DNA of 64,000 bases, taken from positions 1 to 64,000 of the IMG/VR virus record IMGVR_UViG_3300035698_016830, one strand, 5' to 3'. Made by a program: the position numbers and the translations under genes. Source of the stretch: a virus. Below are positions 24,567-33,079 of the stretch, in pieces; position 1 is the stretch's first letter, and the number at the start of each line of letters is the position of its first letter. Under the pieces are notes generated by a model. It did not search any database. It saw nothing but the letters and a program-made list of their open reading frames with translations, and was not told where the DNA came from.

Positions 24567-24630
24567 ATTCGGGGCTAGGCACGATCAGCCGAATTGGTGG
24601 GACGTCCTGCCACCTTGCCCCGATCTTTTT
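24567..24630 (+). promoter_or_regulatory. Attenuator-like structure
   Basis: Terminator form: TCGGGGC (24569-24575) with GCCCCGA (24617-24623), enclosing GGTGG/CCACC, followed by TCTTTTT. Alternative form: ATTCGG (24567-24572) with CCGAAT (24589-24594), which uses the same 5' bases. The two folds exclude each other. It lies between 24547 and the gene at 24706. Confidence 0.65.
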
Positions 24631-24705
24631 GAATCAGGACCATCATTAAGGACAGTGATTTTGATAGCAGTATAAATATTAAACTATTTTGAAAGGACAG
24701 TTAAG

Positions 24706-25395
24706 ATGAAAGTAAAATTTGAATTTGTAGCTCCCTTGTTGGGAACAATATCAGGCAACAAAGATGTTGCGACTGAGTTTATTGTTGCCAAGGCAGCAGA
24801 AAACAGGAATTTGGATGTGGAGGAAATAGTAACAATAAAGAAGGAGGAATTGTCTACTTTGCCCGCTGAAGATATAGACAAGTCATCTACTTTATTTCAT
24901 AGGGATGAGGAAGGTAGACCATTTCTTTATTCTTATATGATTAATGGTTTCTTCAAAGCTGCTTGTGATGCTATGATTGATGGTGACGGTGAGAATGATA
25001 TTTTCAAGAAGCACACAAAGAAAGAATTGAAGGATATGAAGCTTACACGTTGGTCTTACAAAAGCACAATAAATAAATTGATCAGAGTAAAGGAAAGGAG
25101 ATTGTATTTAGCTTTGTCTGGACCAATAGATGTGGAAGAAAGGTCTATGCGAGTTACTACTATGCAAGGGGATAGGGTCTGCTTAGCAAGATCTGAATCA
25201 GCTCCAGAAGGAACAACAATTGAACTAACTATAGAATGTCTTAATTCAAAATTATGGCCTTATATTGAGGAATGGTTGGGCTATGGTATATTTGGTGGGT
25301 TGGGTCAATGGAGATCTAGTTACTTTGGATCTTTTACGTGGGAGCGTCTTGATGCTCCGGTAAAGAAAACAAGAACAAAGCTTGCTGTATCATGA
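24706..25395 (+). CDS. Hypothetical protein with Gly-rich RAMP-like loop
   Basis: 229 aa. The C-terminal GYGIFGGLGQWRSSYFGSF segment resembles the glycine-rich loop of RAMP-type RNA-binding folds, and the N-terminus MKVKFEFVAPLLGT is beta-like, also as in RAMP proteins. No catalytic residues can be named. Phage homologues of such proteins are known only as hypothetical. Single gene after an attenuator-like element. Confidence 0.65.
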   Translation: MKVKFEFVAPLLGTISGNKDVATEFIVAKAAENRNLDVEEIVTIKKEELSTLPAEDIDKSSTLFHRDEEGRPFLYSYMINGFFKAACDAMIDGDGENDIFKKHTKKELKDMKLTRWSYKSTINKLIRVKERRLYLALSGPIDVEERSMRVTTMQGDRVCLARSESAPEGTTIELTIECLNSKLWPYIEEWLGYGIFGGLGQWRSSYFGSFTWERLDAPVKKTRTKLAVS

Positions 25396-25607
25396 ATACC
25401 TACCAAATTTGTTTGGTATAAAAGTAAAAGTATGGTCAGGTATCGTTTTGTTTGGGTATTGTTTTGTGATGGTATAGTATAGTAGAGTTGGGTGGAGTTG
25501 AGTATCGTAAAGTATTGGTTTAGTGATGTCCTGTCAAGTAACGGTTATGTATTGGTTTAGTAAGGATTATTTGCAAAAAGTAGTATTTATCTAGAAAGGA
25601 CAGTAAG
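25396..25607 (+). other. GT-rich intergenic region with short iterated motifs
   Basis: No gene seen. A weak hairpin at 25396-25420 (TACCAAA/TTTGGTA) may end the upstream transcript. Then a G/T-rich plus strand with repeated GTATNG words and two copies of GTATTGGTTTAGT (25512 and 25549). Could hold binding sites for a protein or be an origin-like region; not testable by eye. Confidence 0.4.
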
Positions 25608-26441
25608 ATGATAACCGAACAGATTGTATTCAAAAGAAGGCATTATCTTACACGCAAAGGTATACGTAGGAAAATTTTAAAGGAAAGGGAAGACAGCAAA
25701 CTTAGAAAAGAATGCTATATTGAGCGTATTGAATTAGTTAGGGTAGCAAAGAAAAGAAAGATTCTTAATTTTGTACCCAAATGGAATGCAAGCGTTGAAG
25801 GCTATGTGATTAACCAAATTAGAAAACATGCATGGCGTATGAGAAACAGGTATACGTCAGAGGATTTGTATCAGGAAGCTTATCTAGTTTTTGATAGAGT
25901 GAAGAAAAGGTACCCGTATATAAGAGAACCACAACATTTCATGTCATTATTCAAAACGAGTTTGTATAATACCTTTGTTGATCTGATGAACAAAACTAGA
26001 AGGATACCAGTATTTTCCTGTGAATTGATAGATGATGAGGAGCAAGGCAGTTTTGAAAATACATTAGAGGCTCATTCATTTTGTGAATCTGATGTAGAGT
26101 TAATGCTGCAAATGCAGGATGCGCCAGCTTTATTAATTCCAATATTTCAGCATTTTTGTGATGTTAATGAGATCAAATCCTTGCTATTATTAAGAGATGA
26201 TCAGGAAGAACTGCACGTAGCTAAGAAGCCAAGGGAGAATTCTAAGGCTATAAGGAAGCATAAAATCACGTTACAGGGCAATGAGTTATTTTGGGAAATT
26301 ATAAGAAGATACATTTGTAAGATGAAAAAGCAGGATTATCTTTCTCCCGATAGTTTCCAAATTCCTGTTTCTGTTCAGAAACGTATAAATATAAAACAAA
26401 TACTAATGCAGTGGTACAATGGGGACCAGAGTTCAAAATAA
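25608..26441 (+). CDS. Sigma-70 region 2-like protein
   Basis: 277 aa. Residues about 60-130 contain ASVEGYVINQIRKHAW, SEDLYQEAYLVFDRVKKRYP and FKTSLYNTFVDLMNKTRR, the helical pattern of sigma region 2 (core binding and -10 recognition). Region 4 is not evident; the C-terminal part is basic and divergent. It may direct host RNA polymerase to later phage promoters. ATG follows AGAAAGGACAGTAAG. Confidence 0.75.
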   Translation: MITEQIVFKRRHYLTRKGIRRKILKEREDSKLRKECYIERIELVRVAKKRKILNFVPKWNASVEGYVINQIRKHAWRMRNRYTSEDLYQEAYLVFDRVKKRYPYIREPQHFMSLFKTSLYNTFVDLMNKTRRIPVFSCELIDDEEQGSFENTLEAHSFCESDVELMLQMQDAPALLIPIFQHFCDVNEIKSLLLLRDDQEELHVAKKPRENSKAIRKHKITLQGNELFWEIIRRYICKMKKQDYLSPDSFQIPVSVQKRINIKQILMQWYNGDQSSK

Positions 26442-26495
26442 ACTTAAACTGTATAACTGAATTGGTAAGGTAAGAATCTTAATAAGGACAATATC

Positions 26496-27038
26496 ATGGC
26501 AATTAAAACATACACAGTAAGAAAAGAGATGTTTGTTGATTATGCTCATCACATAGCTAAGCATCCTGGGGCCTGCATGAATATTCATGGGCATACTTGG
26601 TGTTGGCAAGTATCCTTATCTGCTACAGAGTTGGATGAGTTAGGGATGGTGATGGATTTTTCAGTAATTAAGAAACACCTTTTAACCACTGTGCATGAAT
26701 TGTTTGATCATAGTTTGGTTTTGGGGGCTGCTGAGTATAACGATATCCATAGTAATTTTGCAGCAATAGGAAAGTTGTTTCGGGCTGGTAGCCCTGCAAG
26801 GAAAAAGATGCTTCCTGGATTTTTATTTATGGGGGTTTCGAATTATCCTAGAGGGAGTTTGAAAGTAGTGACCACAGAGTTTGTACCAACTTGTGAAACG
26901 TTAGCAGGGTGGTTTTTTGATTATGCAGAAAATGAATTGGAGCGGCTAGATTTGCATAGAAGAGTGAAAGTCGCTTCAGTCTGTATATATGAATGTCTTC
27001 ATCCTACAACTTCGTGTTGTACGGTGAGTAAATTGTAA
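26496..27038 (+). CDS. queD: 6-carboxy-tetrahydropterin synthase
   Basis: 180 aa. Converts dihydroneopterin triphosphate to 6-carboxy-tetrahydropterin. Zinc ligands: H18 or H19 in YAHHI, H31 and H33 in NIHGHTW; catalytic C27 in GACMNIHGH. Later VMDFSVIKKHL and LFDHSLVL are also typical. First gene of the preQ0/DpdA block. Confidence 0.93.
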   Translation: MAIKTYTVRKEMFVDYAHHIAKHPGACMNIHGHTWCWQVSLSATELDELGMVMDFSVIKKHLLTTVHELFDHSLVLGAAEYNDIHSNFAAIGKLFRAGSPARKKMLPGFLFMGVSNYPRGSLKVVTTEFVPTCETLAGWFFDYAENELERLDLHRRVKVASVCIYECLHPTTSCCTVSKL

Positions 27039-27070
27039 AAAGTTTATAATTAGTAAAGGAAGTAAAAAAC

Positions 27071-27895
27071 ATGGCTAGTAAACTAGAGAAGGAAATTCTG
27101 AAAGCAACAGGTGCGAAGAAGCAAGGTAAGAAGGAACAGGAACAAATTTATCTTGGACGGCTTGTTCATGCAGCACAAGCTGTTGATGAGGAATCTTGGG
27201 ATGAGCTAAGTGAGAAGGCCCAGGATTGGTTAAATGAGGGTGTTGAGGCCTTGAATGATGGTGATGATGTTAAATCTCTTGGTGAAGAGAAACCAAAGAA
27301 ACCAAAGGAGGAGCTTAAGAAACGAAAGACGAAGAAGAAGGCAAAGAAGGAACCAGAGCCAGAGCCAGAGCCCGATGATTCAGACGATGACGATGACTCA
27401 GACGATGACTCAGACGATGACGATGACTCAGACGATGACTCAGACGATGACTCAGACGATGACTCAGACGATGACTCAGACGATGATTCAGACGATGATT
27501 CAGACGATGACGATGACTCAGACGATGATTCAGACGAAGACGATGATTCAGACGAAGACGATGATGATGATTCTGACGATGATTCAGATAATGACGATGA
27601 TTCAGATAATGACGATGATTCAGACGAAGATGAAGAACCTGCTCCTGGGAAACACAAAAAGGTTGAGAAGGAAGCTAGTAAGAAAACAGAGGAGGATAAA
27701 CCTAAACCCAAGAAACGTGGGGCCCTCAATGAGGCACGCAAGGTAATACTTACCAACCCGAAATTGTCTGTTGATGAAGTGGTAGCAAAGATGGAAGAAG
27801 CTGGTTTTACTACTTCTCCAGCTTCGGTGGCCAGCGTTCAGTACGAAATTAAAAACACGTTAAAGGTTATGAAAGATCTTGATATGTTGAAGTAG
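27071..27895 (+). CDS. Acidic Asp/Ser-repeat protein in 7-deazaguanine block
   Basis: 274 aa in three parts: a helical N-terminal domain (1-75), a Lys-rich then Asp/Ser repeat region (about 76-195, DSDDD units), and a C-terminal basic helical domain (ALNEARKVILTNPKLSVDEV) of winged-helix/histone H1-like type. It stands between queD and queC. A nucleic-acid-binding protein with an acidic tether is plausible. The repeated codons create long false frames on both strands. Confidence 0.75.
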   Translation: MASKLEKEILKATGAKKQGKKEQEQIYLGRLVHAAQAVDEESWDELSEKAQDWLNEGVEALNDGDDVKSLGEEKPKKPKEELKKRKTKKKAKKEPEPEPEPDDSDDDDDSDDDSDDDDDSDDDSDDDSDDDSDDDSDDDSDDDSDDDDDSDDDSDEDDDSDEDDDDDSDDDSDNDDDSDNDDDSDEDEEPAPGKHKKVEKEASKKTEEDKPKPKKRGALNEARKVILTNPKLSVDEVVAKMEEAGFTTSPASVASVQYEIKNTLKVMKDLDMLK

Positions 27896-27927
27896 GATCT
27901 GAAGCTCACGGCCCAGATCTTACAATT

Positions 27928-27974
27928 AGCCAGCGGAACGTTCCTTGTCCTTTCTTTCCGCTGGCTTTTATTTA
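27928..27974 (+). terminator. Rho-independent terminator before queC
   Basis: AGCCAGCGGAA (27928-27938) pairs with TTCCGCTGGCT (27956-27966), then TTTATTT. It lies between the acidic protein gene and queC, so it may reduce transcription of queC-folE2-dpdA relative to queD. Confidence 0.85.
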
Positions 27975-27992
27975 ATTTATAGGAGTAACACT

Positions 27993-28691
27993 ATGCCAAG
28001 TGCCTTGGTAGTTTTTTCTGGGGGACAAGATTCCACCACCTGTCTATATGCAGCTAAAAAGGCCCATGATGAAGTGACAGCTTTATGTTTTGATTATGGT
28101 CAAAAGCATATTATTGAGCTTGAGTCTGCTAGTAGAATAGCTGATATGGTTGAGTGCAAATTGATTAAGATGCCAATTCCTGGAGTTCTTAGTGGAACAA
28201 GCCCTCTTATTTATCATGAGAATCAGGTTCATACTTATGAGTCAGCTGATGTTCTTCCAGGGGGTTTGGAGAATACTTTTGTTCCGGCACGTAATTTGTT
28301 GTTTTTAACTATAGCTGCTTCAGTGGCCTATGCTATTGGAGCTGATTATTTATATACTGGAGTGTGTCAAGCTGATTTTGGTGGTTATCCTGATTGTAGG
28401 CAGTCTTTTATTGACGTAGCAGAAAAGGCGATAAACCAAGCTTTGTTCTTGCCTGAAGATGAAAGACATTTGAGTATCGAAACTCCTTTGATGAATTTTA
28501 CAAAGGCTGAATCTGTTTTGTTTGCTAAGGGTTTACCGGGATGTTTCGACGCTTTGGCTTATTCTCACACTTGCTATCAAGGGGTTTGCCCTCCTTGTGG
28601 TAAATGCCATTCATGTCTGTTGCGTTCTCGTGGTTTTGGCGAGGCTGGTATTGAAGATCCATTGTTGACTAGATTAAGAGGTGAGTTATGA
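27993..28691 (+). CDS. queC: 7-cyano-7-deazaguanine (preQ0) synthase
   Basis: 232 aa. ATP-dependent enzyme turning 7-carboxy-7-deazaguanine into preQ0. PP-loop SGGQDS at residues 9-14, and four Cys in HTCYQGVCPPCGKCHSC near 191-206 for zinc. ATG at 27993 follows AGGAG; the longer in-frame start would lie in the terminator. No glutamine amidotransferase domain is fused, so it is not a Gat-QueC. Its stop overlaps folE2. Confidence 0.94.
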   Translation: MPSALVVFSGGQDSTTCLYAAKKAHDEVTALCFDYGQKHIIELESASRIADMVECKLIKMPIPGVLSGTSPLIYHENQVHTYESADVLPGGLENTFVPARNLLFLTIAASVAYAIGADYLYTGVCQADFGGYPDCRQSFIDVAEKAINQALFLPEDERHLSIETPLMNFTKAESVLFAKGLPGCFDALAYSHTCYQGVCPPCGKCHSCLLRSRGFGEAGIEDPLLTRLRGEL

Positions 28692-29524
28692 GTTTGCCTG
28701 ATGTGCAAAATAGTACAGATAGTCGGGGTATTTCAATAAATGAAGTTGGAATTACTGGGGTCAAGGTCCCTATATCATTTCCAGGAAAAGATGGAAGTCA
28801 GCACCATTCAGTAGCTGATATTGATATGGGTGTGTATTTGCCTGCTGATCAAAAAGGAACCCACATGTCCAGGTTCCAGACCATTCTTTCTGATTCAGAG
28901 CTTCATTTACCGCAGACAGGGGATTATTTGAAAAGGATAACCACTGAATTGGGATCACGAAAGGCATTCATGCGTCTTGAATTTCCTTTATTTACATCTG
29001 TATGTTCCCCTGTTTCTGGGTTGAGTGGTTCTCTTGACTACCATTGTTATTATAGAGCTTATTATGACGCTAGGGCTGACTCATTATGTGAGCTTATAGG
29101 AGTTAAGGCCCCTGTTACTACCCTTTGTCCTTGTTCTAAGGAAATAGCAGTAGAAGGGGCTCATAATCAGCGAGCCTATGTGAGTGCCCTGATGATGTCT
29201 TTGGTTTTTCATGATAGGGTGTGGTTTGAAGATCTTGCTGATGTAGCTTTGAATTCAGGATCTTGTCCTGTATATCCTATTTTGAAAAGGGCTGATGAGA
29301 AGTGGGTTACTGAGAAGGCCTATAATAACCCTAAGTTTGTTGAGGACGCTGCTCGTGATGCGTATATATCATTGGGCGTTAAAATGCCTAACAGATTCAA
29401 AGAAGCGCAGTGGCTTCTTGTTTTTGTTTCTAGTGAAGAAAGTATACATCATCATAATGCTTTTGCTAGGATAGAGGTTGGGAACAGAAATTCTTTAGTA
29501 GATGATTTTATAACTCGAAGTTGA
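28688..29524 (+). CDS. folE2: GTP cyclohydrolase IB
   Basis: 278 aa. Opens GTP to dihydroneopterin triphosphate, the first pathway step. Family signatures: LPDVQNSTDSRGISINEVG at the start, GTHMSRF, CPCSKEIAVEGAHNQR near 147, and SCPVYPILKRADEK. FolE2 is the metal-flexible type, unlike the zinc-dependent FolE (IA) found in most phage clusters. ATGA overlap with queC shows coupled translation. Confidence 0.93.
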   Translation: MSLPDVQNSTDSRGISINEVGITGVKVPISFPGKDGSQHHSVADIDMGVYLPADQKGTHMSRFQTILSDSELHLPQTGDYLKRITTELGSRKAFMRLEFPLFTSVCSPVSGLSGSLDYHCYYRAYYDARADSLCELIGVKAPVTTLCPCSKEIAVEGAHNQRAYVSALMMSLVFHDRVWFEDLADVALNSGSCPVYPILKRADEKWVTEKAYNNPKFVEDAARDAYISLGVKMPNRFKEAQWLLVFVSSEESIHHHNAFARIEVGNRNSLVDDFITRS

Positions 29525-29534
29525 AGGAACTTTT

Positions 29535-30656
29535 ATGGATAAAAAGGTAAATTTAATGCTTGATTCAGGGGCTTTCTCAGCATGGCGTCAGCAGAATCCT
29601 ATTGATGTAAAAGAGTACGCAAAATATCTTGAGAAGAATTATGATATTGTTGACACGGTCATTAATTTGGATGTCATGCCAGGCGAGTGTGGGAAGGAAA
29701 GGTCTCTTGCAGAGGTTGATTACTCTGCTACACAGAGTTTTAAGAATTTTATATATCTACGCAAGTGTGGTTTTGAAACAATGCCAGTATTTCATCAAGG
29801 GGAGAATTTTGTTTGGTTAGAAAAGATACTGGATGCTGGAGGCACCTATATTGGCGTCTCTCCTATAAATAATGCTAGATCTAAGGTTAGAATGCTGTGG
29901 ATGGACAAGGTATTTGCTTACCTGTGTGGAGATAAAGGATTTCCTGAAGTAAAAACTCATGGGTTTGGTATGACTGTACCATCTCTCGTTAACAGGTATC
30001 CTTGGTATTCGGTTGATAGTATTTCATGGATATTGATAGGGGCCTTTGGTAGTATTTTGATACCTAGACTTGTTAATGGAAAACCAGATTATAAGGAAAA
30101 AGTCAATTTAATTTCTATGTCAACAAGGGGATCTAAATTTGTGAGGGCCGGTGCAGGTACTGTGAGAAGCTATCAAACTTTTGGAATTAAAGAAAAAAAG
30201 TGTATTGAAGATTATTGTAATCAGCTAGGTTTTGATATTGCCTCAGTACAAACTAATGGTTATGTCAGGAAGGAAATAAACCTTCTTTTTTATAAAAATC
30301 TAGCTAATAGTTTTACTCCAAAAATAGTTTCAGAGAGGGCAAAGAGTCTTTTTATGACTAATAAAAGTAGTTTAGGTACTACACACAGTAAATGGAATAA
30401 ATTGAAGTTTGTATTTGGTGGTGGTGGTGGTTCTATTAGCGCTCATGGAGAAATTTTACAGCGTAATAATGAGCATGAAAGATTACTTTCCTACTATGAG
30501 ATGAGAAGTAAACCGGAAACATACTTGTCTTATTATATAAATACAGGACAGTTTCCAAAAACAAGGAAGAAGTTACATAAATCTAAATCAAAAACCAAAC
30601 GTGTTAGAAATCGTATAATAAAGAAACGCACTAAATTAAAAAGAATCGGAGAATAA
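29535..30656 (+). CDS. dpdA: DNA guanine transglycosylase, DpdA
   Basis: 373 aa. Exchanges guanine in DNA for a 7-deazaguanine. TGT-like barrel start LMLDSGAFSAW (residues 7-17, with the catalytic Asp), later INLDVMPG, GVSPINNARSK, THGFGMT and the family-type VDSISWI. C-terminal about 100 residues are very basic. Directly downstream of folE2, completing the phage set for modified DNA. It lacks a visible QueF or other preQ0-modifying partner. Confidence 0.88.
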   Translation: MDKKVNLMLDSGAFSAWRQQNPIDVKEYAKYLEKNYDIVDTVINLDVMPGECGKERSLAEVDYSATQSFKNFIYLRKCGFETMPVFHQGENFVWLEKILDAGGTYIGVSPINNARSKVRMLWMDKVFAYLCGDKGFPEVKTHGFGMTVPSLVNRYPWYSVDSISWILIGAFGSILIPRLVNGKPDYKEKVNLISMSTRGSKFVRAGAGTVRSYQTFGIKEKKCIEDYCNQLGFDIASVQTNGYVRKEINLLFYKNLANSFTPKIVSERAKSLFMTNKSSLGTTHSKWNKLKFVFGGGGGSISAHGEILQRNNEHERLLSYYEMRSKPETYLSYYINTGQFPKTRKKLHKSKSKTKRVRNRIIKKRTKLKRIGE

Positions 30657-30660
30657 GACA

Positions 30661-31728
30661 ATGAACAGAATCAAACTAATGGATTCACTTGCTCAAGTGA
30701 CTCCTGCATTATCAACTAAGAATATGGTTCCTGCTTTTTCCTGTGTTTGCTTTACAGGTAAAACCATGCAGACTTATAATGATGTTATTGCTTTACAGTT
30801 AAAATTCAAAAGTGATTATGTTGGTGGGGTTGTCGGGAAACTGCTTTCAACTTTTGTAAAGACCGCTGCGACTGATGAAATAGAATTTACTCCTGAAGGT
30901 GAAGAGTTGCTGCTAAAGTCTGGCAGATCAAAACTCACAGTAACACCTTTATCAGAGGGTGAGTTTGTTTTTAAGATGCCAAAACTAAAAGAAGGAAACA
31001 AGATAGCTTGCCCTGAGAATCTGGTTAACGCAGTGAATAGGGTTTGTCTTTCATTGGGCAGAGATCCAGGTTTTCCAACTACGATGGGGGTGACAATTAT
31101 TCCAAAGAAGAAAGGTGTTTATCTTTGTTCAGCAGAAGGCTCATCTGCAATCACAAGAGTGTTCCTGAAAGATAAGGATTTTTCTAATGCTTTGCCAGGA
31201 CCAATTTTGCTACCTCCTCAATTGTGTGATTTCTTCTTGAAGATTGCTTCTAAGGACTCACCTAAAAATATGTATCTGTCTGAGGAGTGGGTAATCTTTA
31301 CTTTTGAATCTGGATTGAAGTTATTTTCTCGCTTGGGTGAAGAAATTGATCCAGAGTTGTTTGAAGGGGCTATGCGTAACCATTACACGCCGAACAAGGA
31401 TTCATTCGTAACCTTACCATCAGGCACCGAAGGTGCGTTAGATCGAGCACTAGCCGTGTTAGATGGGGCAGCAGAGAAGATTGGTACTGTATCAGTAAAG
31501 AAGAGTCGTTTGCGCATTGAAGCAACCGCAGCGCAAGGGAGTCTATTTGATGTTCTTAAATTACCTGATCATGACAATGTGAAGATACGATTGGACTTAG
31601 TTCGTTTTAAGTCAGCTTTGCAGTTTGCTGACTCAATCTTCATTACTGAGGATTCTGTATTATTAAAGCAAGGGAGTCTTGTACATTTAATTGCTGTTCA
31701 TTATCAAGAAGGCGAAGATGCTGACTAA
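30661..31728 (+). CDS. DNA sliding clamp-like protein
   Basis: 355 aa. Pattern of three similar beta-rich domains as in DNA polymerase III beta; N-terminal ALSTKNMVPAFSCVCFTG corresponds to a strand pair of clamp domain 1, and DNA polymerase and clamp-loader genes are in the same operon. Would tether polymerase to DNA. Sequence identity to host clamps is low, so this is based on pattern and context. Confidence 0.7.
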   Translation: MNRIKLMDSLAQVTPALSTKNMVPAFSCVCFTGKTMQTYNDVIALQLKFKSDYVGGVVGKLLSTFVKTAATDEIEFTPEGEELLLKSGRSKLTVTPLSEGEFVFKMPKLKEGNKIACPENLVNAVNRVCLSLGRDPGFPTTMGVTIIPKKKGVYLCSAEGSSAITRVFLKDKDFSNALPGPILLPPQLCDFFLKIASKDSPKNMYLSEEWVIFTFESGLKLFSRLGEEIDPELFEGAMRNHYTPNKDSFVTLPSGTEGALDRALAVLDGAAEKIGTVSVKKSRLRIEATAAQGSLFDVLKLPDHDNVKIRLDLVRFKSALQFADSIFITEDSVLLKQGSLVHLIAVHYQEGEDAD

Positions 31729-33064
31729 ATATAATGATTTTTTAATTAGTAAGAGGGTCAATACAGATTTCAGGGGTTTTGAGCCTACTTGGATTCCTGA
31801 TTTCCTATTTGACTTTCAGAAAGAGTTGGTGGTTTGGTCAATCAAGAAAGGACAAGCAGCTATCTTTGCTGACTGTGGCCTCGGAAAAACGCCGATGCAA
31901 CTTGTATGGGCTCAAAATGTGGTCGAGCAAACAGGTAAGAGTGTACTTATTTTTGCTCCTTTAGCAGTAACTAATCAAACAGTACGAGAGGCGAAAAAAT
32001 TTGGTATCGGTATTCATAAAACACGAAATGGAAAAGTGCATAAGGGTATTAACATTACAAATTATGAGAGGCTGCATTATTTTGATCAAAAAGACATAGC
32101 AGGTATTGTTATAGATGAATCTGGAATAATCAAAAACTTTGCAGGTAAGTTTCGTCAAAATATCACAGAGTTTACCAAAGACATACCATATCGTTTATTA
32201 TGCACGGCTACCCCTTCTCCTAATGACTACATGGAACTTGGGACATCAGCAGAGCTCCTTTCTAACATGACTAGAATGCAGATGCTAGGTATGTTCTTCA
32301 CAAACTCAGGAGATAGTACACAGCAGTGGCTTTTAAAAGGACATGCAAAGAAGAGGTTTTGGGAATGGGTGGCTACTTGGGCACGAGCTATAAGAAAGCC
32401 ATCAGATTTTGGATATGATGATGGTGATTTTGTACTTCCTAAAATGGGGATAAAATACCATACTTTAGAGACGCCACCAATAAGAGGATATTTATTTAAT
32501 GTGGCAGCAAGAACTTTGCAGCAGCAGAGATCAGAACGCAATAGGTCTATTAATGAGCGTTGTGAGATGACTGCTGACATTGCAATCAAAGCTAATGACT
32601 ACCATCTATGTTGGTGCAATCTTAACAAGGAGGGCGATTTACTTGAAAAATTAATTCCTGGTTCTATTCAAGTTGCTGGAGCTAACTCAGATGAAGAAAA
32701 GGAGGAACGGTTAGAGGCTTTTGCAAATGGTGAGTTTAAGGTTCTTGTAACCAAAACAAAAATAGCCTGTTTTGGTTTGAATCTTCAGCATTGTAATGCT
32801 ATGACTTTCTTTCCTAGTCATTCACATGAGCAGTTCTATCAGGCTTTAAGAAGGTGCTGGAGGTTTGGTCAGAAGCGGTCAGTAACCTGCAACATTGTTA
32901 TGACTGACAGGGAATCTCTTATTGTTTCTAATATGATAAGGAAAGAGAAGCAAGCGGTAGAAATGTATGATCAGATAATAAAAGAGATGCACGAATTTCA
33001 AACTAATAAAAGAGTTGTCAAAAAGGTACTTCCTGAAATGATGCAACTTCCAGAATGGTTATAA
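31718..33064 (+). CDS. SNF2/DEAD-type helicase, second copy
   Basis: 449 aa. Motif I ADCGLGKTPM near 50, motif II VIDESGII near 131, ATPSPN (motif III), and C-terminal QALRRCWRFGQKR near 374 (motif VI). ATG at 31718 overlaps the clamp stop. Only distantly similar to the helicase at 18126. Typical of phage replication clusters, usually next to a DNA methyltransferase as here. Confidence 0.88.
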   Translation: MLTKYNDFLISKRVNTDFRGFEPTWIPDFLFDFQKELVVWSIKKGQAAIFADCGLGKTPMQLVWAQNVVEQTGKSVLIFAPLAVTNQTVREAKKFGIGIHKTRNGKVHKGINITNYERLHYFDQKDIAGIVIDESGIIKNFAGKFRQNITEFTKDIPYRLLCTATPSPNDYMELGTSAELLSNMTRMQMLGMFFTNSGDSTQQWLLKGHAKKRFWEWVATWARAIRKPSDFGYDDGDFVLPKMGIKYHTLETPPIRGYLFNVAARTLQQQRSERNRSINERCEMTADIAIKANDYHLCWCNLNKEGDLLEKLIPGSIQVAGANSDEEKEERLEAFANGEFKVLVTKTKIACFGLNLQHCNAMTFFPSHSHEQFYQALRRCWRFGQKRSVTCNIVMTDRESLIVSNMIRKEKQAVEMYDQIIKEMHEFQTNKRVVKKVLPEMMQLPEWL

Positions 33065-33079
33065 GGTGTATAGAGATAT

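Noticed and set aside
27166-27756. Long Ser-rich minus-strand frame and Met-Thr-rich plus frame
   Set aside because: Shadows of the Asp/Ser repeat codons of the acidic protein gene.
27896-28000. preQ1-type riboswitch before queC
   Set aside because: Only a simple terminator hairpin is visible; no preQ1 aptamer pattern was recognised.
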